Below are positions 24,256 through 32,929 of a stretch of 64,000 nt of DNA, in pieces (position 1 is the stretch's first letter; each line of letters begins with the position of its first letter). This DNA is from Longimicrobiales bacterium (GTDB lineage Bacteria > Gemmatimonadota > Gemmatimonadetes > Longimicrobiales > Gaopeijiaceae): the NCBI GenBank assembly GCA_028278645.1, contig JANQDZ010000065.1:1-64000 (forward strand). The letters are read 5' to 3'. The notes under the pieces were generated by a model. The model was not told where the DNA came from. It ran no database searches and saw only the letters and a list, made by a program, of their open reading frames with translations. A program made the position numbers and the translations under genes.

Positions 24256-25128
24256 ATGTCAAAAACCCCTTTTCTGACACTGGCAAGCGCGTCGGCTCAG
24301 TTGCTGGAGGCCATGGATGCCGGAGAGAAGGCCGCGGTTCTGGCCCTCGTCTCCCACCCGGATGGAACCAGGTCCGGAGAGCGGGTCCTGGTCCGGGAGG
24401 GGAAGCTGATCGGATCTTTCGGCGACCCGGTGGCCGATGAGGGAGCGAGAGATCTGGCGCTAAAAGGACTCTCGGGAAATGTGGCCGTGGAATCCGGCGT
24501 CTACCCCCTTCCCCTGGAAGAGGGGGGGGAGGCATCGGTCTATTTGGAGCTCCACCACCCATCCGCGGAGATGGTGATCGTGGGAGCCGGGCACCTTGCC
24601 CAACCCCTGTGCACCCTCGGTGCCCTTTTGGGTCTGCGAGTCCGGGTCTTGGACGACCGACCCGAGTTCGCCACACGAGAGCGGTTTCCCGAGGCCAGCG
24701 ACGTCCGGCGCGTGGACTTTTCCGACCCTTTTCAGGAGGTCAAGCTACATCCGTGGAGCCACGTCCTCCTTGTCACCCGGGGCCACCGCTACGATTTCGA
24801 ATGCCTCCGGAAGGTCCTCCAACACGAGGTCCTGCCAGTTTATATCGGAATGATCGGAAGCCGACGGAGGGTCAGAGCTACTTTCGGCGCCCTTCTGAAG
24901 GAGGGGTTCCCGCGGGAGGTCCTGGCTCATGTGAGGGCCCCCATCGGCTTGGACATCGGGGCCGAAACACCGGCCGAGATCGCGGTCAGCGTGGTGGCAG
25001 AGATCGTGGAGGAGTGGCGGGGAGGGTCCGGACGGCCCCTGAGAGAGGTGGAGAGAGTCCTGGAGCGCTTCACGGCCGAACCCGAACAGAATGATGGGGG
25101 CACTACGGATGCTGGAGGCGGTCCATGA
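24256..25128 (+). CDS. XdhC-family molybdenum hydroxylase maturation factor
   Basis: 290 residues from ATG 24256, 31 bases after the mocA-like stop; the frame continues upstream through the mocA gene but without similarity. Residues about 105-245 are the XdhC Rossmann domain: MVIVGAGHLAQPLCTLGALL, VRVLDDRPEFATRERF, VTRGHRYDFECLRKVL, IGMIGSRRRV and PIGLDIGAETPAEIAVSV. The N-terminal 100 residues resemble a reduced XdhC_CoxI domain without its usual cysteine. XdhC proteins bind sulfurated molybdenum cofactor and insert it into xanthine dehydrogenase-like enzymes. The stop overlaps the next start by four bases. Confidence 0.88.
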   Translation: MSKTPFLTLASASAQLLEAMDAGEKAAVLALVSHPDGTRSGERVLVREGKLIGSFGDPVADEGARDLALKGLSGNVAVESGVYPLPLEEGGEASVYLELHHPSAEMVIVGAGHLAQPLCTLGALLGLRVRVLDDRPEFATRERFPEASDVRRVDFSDPFQEVKLHPWSHVLLVTRGHRYDFECLRKVLQHEVLPVYIGMIGSRRRVRATFGALLKEGFPREVLAHVRAPIGLDIGAETPAEIAVSVVAEIVEEWRGGSGRPLREVERVLERFTAEPEQNDGGTTDAGGGP

Positions 25129-25475
25129 CCAACGAAGACCGGGAGATTTTCGAAGGGATTCTTCAGGCCCAAGCCGAAGGGAAGCCCTGTGCGCTGGCCA
25201 CCGTGGTATCGACCCGCGGCTCCACGCCCAGGAAAAACGGCGCGAAGATGCTGGTGGATCCAGCTGAAGGCCTTATCGGAACCGTGGGGGGAGGCTGCGG
25301 GGAGGCCGAGGTGATCACGGCTGCTGGAAAAGCCCTGGAAACAGGCCTCCCGGTCATCGTGGAGGTGGATCTCACCGACGACCCCCTCTCCTGGACCGGC
25401 TCGGTGTGCGGCGGCCTCCTCCGCGTCTTCGTGGAGCCCATATACCCGGAAGGCCAAGAACCGAACGGTGAGTGA
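25125..25475 (+). CDS. Stand-alone XdhC_CoxI domain protein
   Basis: 116 residues. It contains the full XdhC/CoxI N-terminal signature: LATVVSTRGSTPRKNGAKML, GTVGGGCGEAEVI and SVCGGLLRVFVEPI, with the Cys residues that bind the molybdenum-bound sulfur. Normally this domain precedes the Rossmann domain in one chain; here it is a separate gene downstream, with ATGA overlap to xdhC, so the two products probably assemble. The DUF402 gene overlaps its end by eight bases. Confidence 0.88.
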   Translation: MTNEDREIFEGILQAQAEGKPCALATVVSTRGSTPRKNGAKMLVDPAEGLIGTVGGGCGEAEVITAAGKALETGLPVIVEVDLTDDPLSWTGSVCGGLLRVFVEPIYPEGQEPNGE

Positions 25476-25998
25476 ACTGCCGGCCACGGTTCGAATCGAC
25501 TATCTCCGGCCGCCTGACCGCCGGGAGGTGTTCGTTCAGAGGCTCCTCCTGGACACACCCGAGGTGAAGATCACCCTGGCCGAATCGGTCCCTTTCGATC
25601 CCCCTATCCTGATCCACGATGAGATCGCCCTGGAAGCCGGATCCGATGCGGTCTGGTTCACCTTCCCGGGTAAGTGGCACGACGTTGGCCGATTCCACAG
25701 GGCCGACGGAGGATTCACCGGGATCTACGCCAATATCCTAACGCCCCCCAGATTCCTGCCGGGAGGAGTCTGGGTGACTACCGATCTGTTCCTGGATGTC
25801 TGGATAGATGCGGAAGGAGCCTTCTCAATCCTGGACGAAGACCAGCTGCAGGAAGCCGAAGCGATGGGGTGGGTTGAGGAATCCCAGGCCAAGAGAGCCA
25901 GAGAGGAAGCGCGGTGGATCGAAGCGGAGTACCGGGCCGGCCGATGGCCTCCGCCGATCGTAGAGGAGTGGACACTCGACAGGGCCCGTCAGTCTTAG
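25468..25998 (+). CDS. DUF402 family protein
   Basis: 176 residues from GTG 25468, overlapping the previous gene by eight bases. Central DUF402 barrel: DAVWFTFPGKWHDVGRFHRADG, then GIYANILTPPRF, TTDLFLDVWIDAEGAFSILDEDQL and EAEAMGWV. DUF402 members include FomD-like nucleoside-phosphate hydrolases; the catalytic Tyr and metal-binding Asp/Glu pattern (YxN, DxxxD, DxDQ) is visible. The C-terminal helix is highly charged. Its stop codon overlaps the stop of the convergent 65-residue gene. Its place in a molybdenum-maturation operon may be accidental. Confidence 0.85.
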   Translation: MSELPATVRIDYLRPPDRREVFVQRLLLDTPEVKITLAESVPFDPPILIHDEIALEAGSDAVWFTFPGKWHDVGRFHRADGGFTGIYANILTPPRFLPGGVWVTTDLFLDVWIDAEGAFSILDEDQLQEAEAMGWVEESQAKRAREEARWIEAEYRAGRWPPPIVEEWTLDRARQS

Positions 25999-26192
25999 CC
26001 GCCCTCCCTCCAGGCGGCGCAGAGCCGATCCATATCCAGGTAGGTGTCCTTCAGCAGATTGGCGTCTTCCTGCAGCCCGTCGATCAAACGATCGTACCCC
26101 TCCAGGGAATCCCCTGGGACGTCCAGGTCCATCTGATAGAAGGTGCCGGAATCGGCAAAGAGAAGTCGTACCTTCACCTTGTCGCTGCTCAT
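25995..26192 (-). CDS. Small protein of the DsbA-VKOR operon
   Basis: 65 residues from ATG 26192, whose ATGA overlaps the VKOR stop. It reads as a compact alpha/beta protein beginning VKVRLLFADSGTFYQMDL and continuing with YDRLIDGLQEDANLLKDTYL. No cysteines, no signal peptide and no recognised family. Overlap with VKOR strongly implies cotranslation. Its stop shares bases with the stop of the convergent DUF402 gene. Confidence 0.7.
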   Translation of the reverse strand: MSSDKVKVRLLFADSGTFYQMDLDVPGDSLEGYDRLIDGLQEDANLLKDTYLDMDRLCAAWREGG

Positions 26193-26683
26193 TTGGATTC
26201 TCCGATACGCTTCGCCTCTGGTATGGCGGCCAGCAGGGCCAACACCATGAGGATAGCCGAGATCACGCACCACTGACACCATGCGCGGATGACAAATGCT
26301 TCCAGGTAGGTGAGATAGGCACTGAACGCCACGCCGATGATCCCACCGCCCAGGAGCGCCAGCGGGATTAACCTCGATCCCTTGGAGCCCGGCTGAAGTC
26401 CGGCCAGGCTGAACGCCATCAAGGCCAGGTATCCCACGACTCCAAGGGCCGCAACAGGGATAGGCCCCATCCTGGAGTAGGGGCTGCTCTGTACGGCCTC
26501 GCAGTTGCCAACGCCACAAATGAGCTGGCCGACGAGGCCAAAGGAATAAGCCAGCATGTAGAGGGAGACCAAAAGCCCAGTAAGAGCGAGGATGGCCAGG
26601 GCCATCCGATTCCGAGGAGGAAGGAAGGATTCAGAATCAGCAGCCGTGCCCGCAGCCGGCCCATCCGATTCGGATTGGTTCAC
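26189..26683 (-). CDS. VKOR-family quinone-linked disulfide-forming protein
   Basis: 164 residues with four or five membrane helices. The loop cysteines are C56 and C61 (ICGVGNCEAVQSSPYS) and the active-site pair is C136-x2-C139 (AWCQWC). The Ser/Tyr patch after C61 is typical of VKOR. Bacterial VKOR replaces DsbB: it takes electrons from DsbA and passes them to quinone. The DsbA-like gene lies 14 bases upstream, so the pair forms a complete oxidative folding module. A soluble N-terminal tail of 26 residues precedes helix 1. Confidence 0.92.
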   Translation of the reverse strand: MNQSESDGPAAGTAADSESFLPPRNRMALAILALTGLLVSLYMLAYSFGLVGQLICGVGNCEAVQSSPYSRMGPIPVAALGVVGYLALMAFSLAGLQPGSKGSRLIPLALLGGGIIGVAFSAYLTYLEAFVIRAWCQWCVISAILMVLALLAAIPEAKRIGESK

Positions 26684-26697
26684 GTTTGGCTCCCCAC

Positions 26698-27429
26698 TCA
26701 GTTGGCGGCGGCTTCGCTCAGAATCTCCTCGATGGCCCGTTTGATGGTCTCGAAATAATAATTCGGGAGGCTCCGGCTCATACCCCCCTCGGCTCCAACC
26801 AGGACGGCCGGCGTCCCGCCCAGGCCCAGGGCCCTGGCCATCTCCCAGTTCGCCGACACCTCTTGAGCATACCGGTCGCTATTGAGGCAAGCCTTGAACT
26901 CCCGGCCGTCCAACCCGACGTCCTCCCCGTATTCCTCGAAGCTGCCGAGCTTGTCGCTTTCCATGGCCCAGGTGATCTGACTCCGATAAAGACGATCGTG
27001 ATATTCCCAGAATCGGCCCTGGTCGCCAGCGCACCGGGCGGCCCGGGCGGCCAGGAAAGCTCCGGCCTCAGGGGTAGGGTCCAGGACAAAATCGTAGAAG
27101 ATCAACCGAGCCTTCCCCGTACTGATGTACTCCTCCTCCAGGCGGGGCCGTTCCCGCAGAGAAAATTCGCCGCAATGGTTGCATAGGTAGTCGCCGAAGA
27201 CCACCACCATGACCGGTGCCTCAGGATCGCCCTTCACCACCGGGACGGCCATGTCCCGGAGGAGCCGCATGTCGTCCCGGACTTCCTCCAGGTTCACCAG
27301 GGTGGTTGCCGGAGTGCCCATGGCCTTCGATACCAAGTTATATCCCAGGGCTCCGATTCCGATGAGGGCCACCGCACCGAACACCATGTAGAACCCCCGG
27401 AGGCTCCCACCCGCCTGTCTTTCACTCAT
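26698..27429 (-). CDS. Membrane-anchored DsbA-like thioredoxin-fold oxidoreductase
   Basis: 243 residues. One N-terminal membrane helix (about 13-34) anchors a periplasmic thioredoxin fold. The active site is C83-N-H-C86 in FGDYLCNHCGEFSLRERP and the cis-proline loop is ALGLGGTPAVLVG. The Helix-rich insert between them has one extra Cys in DGREFKACLN and one in ARCAGDQG, both common in this DsbA_4/DSBA-like group. It should oxidise cysteine pairs in exported proteins and be recharged by the VKOR gene that follows after 14 bases. Confidence 0.91.
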   Translation of the reverse strand: MSERQAGGSLRGFYMVFGAVALIGIGALGYNLVSKAMGTPATTLVNLEEVRDDMRLLRDMAVPVVKGDPEAPVMVVVFGDYLCNHCGEFSLRERPRLEEEYISTGKARLIFYDFVLDPTPEAGAFLAARAARCAGDQGRFWEYHDRLYRSQITWAMESDKLGSFEEYGEDVGLDGREFKACLNSDRYAQEVSANWEMARALGLGGTPAVLVGAEGGMSRSLPNYYFETIKRAIEEILSEAAAN

Positions 27430-27524
27430 GTCGTATCCTCTGTTCCGGTCACACCGCCGGTCCGCTTGTTCCCGGCAAAGCTCATCCTACCCCGATGGCT
27501 CCCCGATTGGTTCCCGGAATCCGG

Positions 27525-27547
27525 GGTCCCATCTTGGGACCTTTTTT
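27525..27547 (+). terminator. Plus-strand terminator within a minus-strand gene region
   Basis: GGTCCC (27525-27530), loop ATCTT, GGGACC (27536-27541), then six T (27542-27547): a compact, well-formed intrinsic terminator read on the plus strand. A CCCGGAATCCGGG hairpin lies just before it. The neighbouring HAD and DsbA genes are both on the minus strand; the nearest plus-strand gene ends about 1.5 kb upstream. Confidence 0.65.
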
Positions 27548-27557
27548 GTCGCCCCAT

Positions 27558-28241
27558 TTAGTCCAATAAAGCTTCGAGGGACTCTCTCAGATCTTCCAGG
27601 TTTTCCAATACCCGGTCCGGCTCCTCGGCGGCCAACCGCTCCACGCCGTGCCGCCCTGTTGCCACAGCCACAGTCCTGGTTCCACCGTACTTCCCGCAGG
27701 CCACATCCCTGGGCGTGTCTCCCACCACCACCACCGAGGCGGGCGGGAAGTTCCGGTCCCACGCCTCGGCGGCCCTTTGAATGGCCACGGCGGGAAGGTC
27801 CTCCCTCACCTCGCTGTCGGACCCGAATCCCCCGACCCGGAAGTAGCCCGCCAAGCCCACCGAATCCAGCTTGAGGCGGGCTCCTTCCGCGATATTCCCC
27901 GTCAGAAGGCCCAGAGCCACATCGTCCATGCCGTTCAAGTGTTCAAGGAGAGGTGACACGCCGGGAAGCACTTTCATAGGATTCTCGGCCAGCCCTACCT
28001 CCAACTCCCCCAGGTATCTTTCCCATAATCGACCGAACCCGGCCTCGATCTCCTCGTCCGGCACCCCATCCAGGCGAAGTAGCTCCCGAGCGATTTGTGG
28101 ATCCGTCTTCCCGGAAAAGTCATGTCCTCCTATGGGCCCGGTTGTTCCAAAGACAGCCTCCATGGCCAACTCGAAAGCCGCTTTCGCCGGTCCACCCCAG
28201 ACCAGGGTCCCGTCGATATCGAAGAGGAGGAGTCGTCTCAT
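27558..28241 (-). CDS. HAD-superfamily phosphatase (phosphoglycolate phosphatase-like)
   Basis: 227 residues. Motif I is LLLFDIDGTLVWGG with both catalytic Asp, motif II is LGLLTGNIAEG with the Thr, and motif IV is VVVGDTPRDVACGKYGG, preceded by a Lys in the EVREDLP region. The cap is the helical C1 type. Substrates could be phosphoglycolate or another small phosphate; the motif set fits GPH-like HADs with a TGN motif II. It is the last gene of the gyrA run, with ATGA overlap to the P1 peptidase gene. Confidence 0.88.
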   Translation of the reverse strand: MRRLLLFDIDGTLVWGGPAKAAFELAMEAVFGTTGPIGGHDFSGKTDPQIARELLRLDGVPDEEIEAGFGRLWERYLGELEVGLAENPMKVLPGVSPLLEHLNGMDDVALGLLTGNIAEGARLKLDSVGLAGYFRVGGFGSDSEVREDLPAVAIQRAAEAWDRNFPPASVVVVGDTPRDVACGKYGGTRTVAVATGRHGVERLAAEEPDRVLENLEDLRESLEALLD

Positions 28242-29143
28242 GAGACCCCGCGCCGAATAGACTCCTCCGTCAGCATCCGAGCAGCTACGCCAAGGGAGAG
28301 GAGGTCCTCAGGCGAATAGGCACGGGTATCGACTGCGGTGGAAACGGAAAAAACGAGATCCCCGTCAAAAGGGGTATTTACCGGCGAGATGGCCCTGGGA
28401 TAGGCCCCGGCAGCCATCTTCGCCACCTTCCCCAAGTCCACTCGGGATAGTGGGAGGTCGGTGGCCAGGATAGTGAGGGTCGTGCTGGTACCCGGCAGTC
28501 CAGGGCTTGTGGTTAAGCCGTTCAGGAGCGCTTGGTCCGTTCCCGGGAAGCCGTCATCAGCAGCCCGGGGGCCCGCCAAGACCGATCCGTCCTCCGCTAG
28601 GACCTCACCAAGGGCATTTACGACCGTCAGGACCCCGAGGGTGCCGTCCTTCCACTCCTGGGCCACACTCCCCACCCCACCGTGAGAGGAGACCTCGGGC
28701 CCCAGGATTTTTCCCACCGTCGCCCCTGCGCCAACCCCAACTCGACCCTCAAGGACCGGTTGACCAGAGGCCATCTCAGACGCCTTGCGCCCCTCCGCCT
28801 CCCCTGGACGTTCAACACCCGGCGCCAAATCGAAGATCACGGCGGCAGGCACCAGGGGTACCGGTTCCACGCCGGTTTCGAACCCCTCTCCCCTCTCGGC
28901 GAGAGCCTCCATCACCCCATCGGCAGCGGCCAAGCCGAAGGCCGATCCACCGGTTAGAAGGATGGCATTCACACGGTCCACCAGGTGATGCGGGGAGAGG
29001 ACGCCCAACTCTCTGGTTCCCGTAGCCAGCCCTCGGACCTCTACCGCACCGCGGAAGGGGCCCATCACCACCGTGCACCCGCTCCCTCCTCCAGGCACTT
29101 CCGCGTGGCCAACCCTGATCCCGGGGACGGAGGTCAGCGTCAT
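28238..29143 (-). CDS. P1-family peptidase (DmpA-like)
   Basis: 301 residues. It starts SVPGIRVGHAEVPGGGSGCTVV, the usual P1 opening, and contains ILLTGGSAFGLAAADGV, GVGAGATVGKILG and GTSTTLTILATDLPLSR, which is the region where P1 enzymes cut themselves to expose an N-terminal nucleophile. Length and motif order fit DmpA/L-aminopeptidase D-esterase and beta-peptidyl aminopeptidases. The exact nucleophile cannot be decided by eye. The gene overlaps both the threonine dehydratase gene upstream and the HAD gene downstream by four bases each, so it belongs to one translationally coupled operon. Confidence 0.9.
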   Translation of the reverse strand: MTLTSVPGIRVGHAEVPGGGSGCTVVMGPFRGAVEVRGLATGTRELGVLSPHHLVDRVNAILLTGGSAFGLAAADGVMEALAERGEGFETGVEPVPLVPAAVIFDLAPGVERPGEAEGRKASEMASGQPVLEGRVGVGAGATVGKILGPEVSSHGGVGSVAQEWKDGTLGVLTVVNALGEVLAEDGSVLAGPRAADDGFPGTDQALLNGLTTSPGLPGTSTTLTILATDLPLSRVDLGKVAKMAAGAYPRAISPVNTPFDGDLVFSVSTAVDTRAYSPEDLLSLGVAARMLTEESIRRGVS

Positions 29144-30120
29144 GATGGCCCCTCGTTCAGTTGGTTGTGGACCGAGCGGTCCAGATTCCCGCCGCTGAGG
29201 ACCACGGCAACCCGGCGACCCCTCGTCAGGCTCGGGTCGGAGAGGAGGGCTCCCACCACGGCCGCTCCCGAGACTTCCACCACGAGTTTCCTGTCGTGAA
29301 GGAGACGTCGGGTCGCCTCAAGGATGGCATCGTCATCTACCAGCACCACGCCGTCGAGAAGGTCCTGGGCGTGAAGGTAGGTATAGTCGCCCACCCTGAC
29401 CGGCTTCAGGCCGTCGGCGATCGTGTCGGTCCCGTCCAGGGTCACGGGGCCACCGGCCTCCAAAGCAGCGTGCATGGTGGGAGCTCCCTTGGCTTCCACC
29501 CCGAGCACCGTGGCCCGTGGAAGAAGAGCCTTGACTGCCACGGCCGTTCCAGAGACGAGGCCGCCCCCGCCGATGGGGGCCAGGACCAGGTCCACCTCTG
29601 GCCATTCCTGGGCGATCTCCAGACCCACCGTTCCCTGGCCGGCAATGATGAAGGGATGTTCGAACGGCGGGACTACCGTGAGCCCCTCCTCCTTCGCCAT
29701 GGCTTCCGCCCGAGTTTTTCGCTGGATCGACGTTGTGCCCTCCAGCACTACTTCAGCGCCGAGGCGCCTCGCACCGTCGATCTTCACCTCAGCTGCTGTG
29801 GTTGGCATGACGGCCACTGCCCTTACGCCGTTTTCCCGGGCGGCGAAAGCCAGGGCCTGGGCATGGTTCCCGGAGGAATAGGTGATAACCCCTCGGTCCA
29901 GCTCAGCTTGTGGTAGCTGGGAGAGGAAGTTCAGGGCGCCCCGCATCTTGAACGATCCGGTTTTTTGGAGGGATTCGCACTTCAGACGAATCTCCCCCCC
30001 GAGCTTCTCGGAGAGCTCCGGGAACGGAAGGAGAGGCGTCCGAAGTGCCATCCCGTCGATGCGGGAGGCGGCAGCCCGGACATCGTCCAGGGTCACCAAT
30101 TCGGTCCAGGCCGATGTCAT
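29140..30120 (-). CDS. Threonine ammonia-lyase / serine racemase-type PLP enzyme
   Basis: 326 residues of a fold-type II PLP enzyme. The Schiff-base lysine is K58 in [12 protein letters not shown], the substrate loop is [15 protein letters not shown] and the phosphate loop is [10 protein letters not shown]. There is no C-terminal ACT-like regulatory domain, so it resembles catabolic TdcB or serine racemase (about 320-330 residues) rather than isoleucine-inhibited IlvA. It converts threonine or serine to 2-oxo acids and ammonia, and may also racemise serine. It sits between gyrA and the P1 gene with four-base overlaps on both sides. Confidence 0.9.
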   Translation of the reverse strand: MTSAWTELVTLDDVRAAASRIDGMALRTPLLPFPELSEKLGGEIRLKCESLQKTGSFKMRGALNFLSQLPQAELDRGVITYSSGNHAQALAFAARENGVRAVAVMPTTAAEVKIDGARRLGAEVVLEGTTSIQRKTRAEAMAKEEGLTVVPPFEHPFIIAGQGTVGLEIAQEWPEVDLVLAPIGGGGLVSGTAVAVKALLPRATVLGVEAKGAPTMHAALEAGGPVTLDGTDTIADGLKPVRVGDYTYLHAQDLLDGVVLVDDDAILEATRRLLHDRKLVVEVSGAAVVGALLSDPSLTRGRRVAVVLSGGNLDRSVHNQLNEGPS

Positions 30121-32636
30121 TGCCCGGGGGCCATGCCCGGATGCTCGTCAGCCTCCTCCATCTCGTCGGCGTCATCGGCGATGACCCTGGCCACATCCAC
30201 CACCTGGTCGGCCTCGTCGAGGTTCACCAAGCGCACACCCTGAGTCGCCCTGCCGATGGTGCGAATCTCGGCTACCCGTTGACGGTTCACCACTCCATTC
30301 CGGGTGATGAACACGAGCTCATCCGTTTCCACGACGGATTTGATGGCGACGACCCTCCCCGTCTTCTCCGTCGTTTTGACATTGATCACGCCCTTCCCTC
30401 CCCGCTGCTGGAGGCGGTACGCGTCGACCAGTGTCCTTTTGCCCATCCCCCCTTCGGTGACCACCAGGAGGGTGGATTCCGGCCGGCGTAGGGTCACCAT
30501 CCCGACGACTTCGTCCCCTTGGCTCAGGTTGATCCCCCGAACCCCCGACGTCGCCCGCCCGATGGGACGGGCGTCCTGCTCGCCGAACCGAATCGCCATT
30601 CCGCTGCGGGTGCCGAGAATCACATCCACGTCCCCGTTGGTGACACGTACGTCGATGAGCTCGTCCCCCTCGCGGATGTTTATAGCGTTCAGGCCGACGG
30701 CCCTGATGTTCCCATAGGCCGAGAGGGCCGTCTTTTTCACCAATCCCTTGCGGGTGGCGAACAGAAGGAAAAGGTCGTCGCTGAACTCCCTGACGGGAAC
30801 CACCGCTGCGATATCCTCGTCCAGCGACATGTTGAGGAGATTCACGATGGGCTTGCCGCGGGAATGGCGGCCCGCCTGAGGGATCTCCCAGACCTTCAAC
30901 CAGTAACATTGTCCCGACCGGGTGAAGATCATGAGGTAATCGTGGGTGGAGGCCACAAAGAGGTGCTCTACCCAGTCCTCCTCTTTTGTGCCCATCCCCC
31001 GTAGCCCCCGGCCTCCCCTCCTTTGAGCCCGGTACGCGTCGATCTCGATGCGCTTCACGTAGCCCTGGCGGGAAACCGTGATGACCATGTCCTCCTCGAC
31101 GATGAGATCTTCCTCGCTGAGGATAACCCCTCCGGGCAGAATCTCGGTTCGGCGCTCGTCCCCATACTTCTCGGCGAGCTCGCCGAGCTCCTCCACGATG
31201 ATCCCCATCCGTCGGTCCCGACTGGCCAGGATTCCTTCGAGGTCCTCGATGCTGGTCCGGAGTTCTTCCAGCTCGGTGTCCAGCTTCTCCATCTCGAGGC
31301 CGGTGAGGCGGGCCAGGCGCATGTTCAGGATTGCTTCTGCTTGTCTTTCACTCAGCTCGAAGGCGGCGCGAAGGGCAATGGAGGCGGTCTCGGTGTCTTC
31401 CGATCCTCGTATGATTTTGATGACCTCGTCGATGTTGTCGACGGCGATCTTCAAGCCCTCCAGGATGTGCTCCCGCTCCCTCGCCTTCCTTAGCTCGAAC
31501 TCGCTCCGGCGGACCACGACTTCATGTCGATGGTCGATGAAGTGGAGCAGCATCTGTCGGAGGCCCATGACCCTGGGCACCCCATCCACCAAAGCCAGGA
31601 GGATAGTTCCGAAGGTCGTTTGCATCTGGGTGTGCTTGTACAAACGGTTCAAGACCACTCTCGGGATGGCGTCCCGTTTGAGCTCGATGACGATCCGCAG
31701 TCCGTCCCGATCCGACTCGTCCCGCATGTCCCGGATGTCCGGGAGCTTTTTGTCCCGCACCAGTTGAGCGATCTGCTCGATGAGCCGGGACTTGTTCACC
31801 ATGAACGGGATTTCAGAGACAACGATCCGCTCGCCCCCACCCTTCACTTCTTCCACCTCCGTCCTGGCCCGCATGACGATGCGGCCGCGGCCGGTCCGGT
31901 AGGCATCTTTGATCCCTTCCGTCCCACAGATGAAGCCACCTGTGGGGAAGTCCGGCCCGGTGACGTGCTCCTCCAGCTCGTCCTGGGGAAGCTCCGGGTT
32001 TTCTATCAGCGCGGTGGTGGCGCTGACCACCTCTCTGAGGTTGTGAGGAGGAATGTTGGTGGCCATCCCCACCGCGATGCCCGAGCTACCGTTCACCAGG
32101 AGGTTCGGGACCTTCCCAGGGAGGACGGTGGGCTCATCGATGCGGCCATCGAAGTTGGGGACGAAGTCGACCGTCTCTTTGTCGATGTCCTCCAACAGCT
32201 CCATGGCCAACTGCCTCAGCCGGGCCTCGGTGTAGCGGTAGGCCGCAGCCGAATCTCCGTCCACCGAACCGAAGTTCCCCTGCCCGTCCACAAGGGGATA
32301 GCGGAGGGAAAAGTCCTGGACCATCCGAACCATGGAGTCGTAGACAGCCATGTCACCGTGAGGATGGAACTTCCCCAGCACCTCACCTACCACCGTGGCG
32401 GACTTCTTGTACGCTCTGCTGGGACTGAGACCCAACTCCCGCATGGCGTAGAGGATACGACGATGGACAGGCTTCAGCCCATCCCGGACATCAGGGAGAG
32501 CCCGCTGGACGATGACGCTCATGGAGTAGTCGATGAACGACTCCCTCATCTCGTCTTCGAGGAGGCGGGGGAGAACCTTCTCTCCGGCATCCATGCCCGA
32601 GGTTCCTGGGACGTCTCCGTTTTCCAGATTATCCAT
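30117..32636 (-). CDS. gyrA: DNA gyrase subunit A
   Basis: 839 residues. Breakage-reunion domain: [33 protein letters not shown] and the catalytic Y135 in [10 protein letters not shown]. The C-terminal six-bladed wrapping domain includes the GyrA box QRRGGRG in blade 1, which marks it as gyrase rather than topoisomerase IV, and a related QQRGGKG later. Paired with GyrB (not in view) it introduces negative supercoils using ATP. At the position of E. coli Ser83, the main quinolone contact, this protein has M96, while the Asp87 equivalent D100 is kept. gyrA heads a run of four genes joined by four-base overlaps. Confidence 0.97.
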   Translation of the reverse strand: MDNLENGDVPGTSGMDAGEKVLPRLLEDEMRESFIDYSMSVIVQRALPDVRDGLKPVHRRILYAMRELGLSPSRAYKKSATVVGEVLGKFHPHGDMAVYDSMVRMVQDFSLRYPLVDGQGNFGSVDGDSAAAYRYTEARLRQLAMELLEDIDKETVDFVPNFDGRIDEPTVLPGKVPNLLVNGSSGIAVGMATNIPPHNLREVVSATTALIENPELPQDELEEHVTGPDFPTGGFICGTEGIKDAYRTGRGRIVMRARTEVEEVKGGGERIVVSEIPFMVNKSRLIEQIAQLVRDKKLPDIRDMRDESDRDGLRIVIELKRDAIPRVVLNRLYKHTQMQTTFGTILLALVDGVPRVMGLRQMLLHFIDHRHEVVVRRSEFELRKAREREHILEGLKIAVDNIDEVIKIIRGSEDTETASIALRAAFELSERQAEAILNMRLARLTGLEMEKLDTELEELRTSIEDLEGILASRDRRMGIIVEELGELAEKYGDERRTEILPGGVILSEEDLIVEEDMVITVSRQGYVKRIEIDAYRAQRRGGRGLRGMGTKEEDWVEHLFVASTHDYLMIFTRSGQCYWLKVWEIPQAGRHSRGKPIVNLLNMSLDEDIAAVVPVREFSDDLFLLFATRKGLVKKTALSAYGNIRAVGLNAINIREGDELIDVRVTNGDVDVILGTRSGMAIRFGEQDARPIGRATSGVRGINLSQGDEVVGMVTLRRPESTLLVVTEGGMGKRTLVDAYRLQQRGGKGVINVKTTEKTGRVVAIKSVVETDELVFITRNGVVNRQRVAEIRTIGRATQGVRLVNLDEADQVVDVARVIADDADEMEEADEHPGMAPGQ

Positions 32637-32929
32637 TCGCTTCTTTCATCGATGAACGGTCAGGGAACCACCTTCCGAACCTCCGAAGGGACCCGTCGGG
32701 AAAACTGGCAGAAAGGGGACCATCAAGAGCCGTAATCGTCACTCAGGCTGCCTCCGGGTGGACCCGGGATTCAGCCCCGGTGAACCGACGCTCCTGATCA
32801 CTCTGAAGTGCTTGAAAAATAACGAGAAACGGCGGTTTTTGGAACCGCGGAGAGGGGGTGGAAATGGCCGTGGCGGAACCCCTTCTGCCAGGGGTCCGGG
32901 CCCGGGTGGAATGGCTCCGCCGAAAACCC
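32637..32929. other. Intergenic region between the glycosyltransferase and gyrA genes
   Basis: 293 bases on which both neighbours are read leftward. It should hold the gyrA promoter, but no clear -35/-10 pair was found. Apart from the terminator at 32815-32848 there is a CCCCT/AGGGG hairpin near 32879-32894. No tRNA or small protein gene is evident. Confidence 0.45.
32815..32848 (-). terminator. Candidate terminator of the uvrA-glycosyltransferase operon
   Basis: Read on the minus strand: GCGGTT, loop CCAAA, AACCGC (32832-32848), followed by a T-rich tail with TTTCTCGTTATTTTT. It lies 82 bases after the glycosyltransferase stop and before gyrA. Confidence 0.6.

Noticed and set aside
31524-32735. 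403-residue plus-strand frame over gyrA
   Set aside because: Antisense shadow of the N-terminal half of gyrA, which is certain from its motifs.
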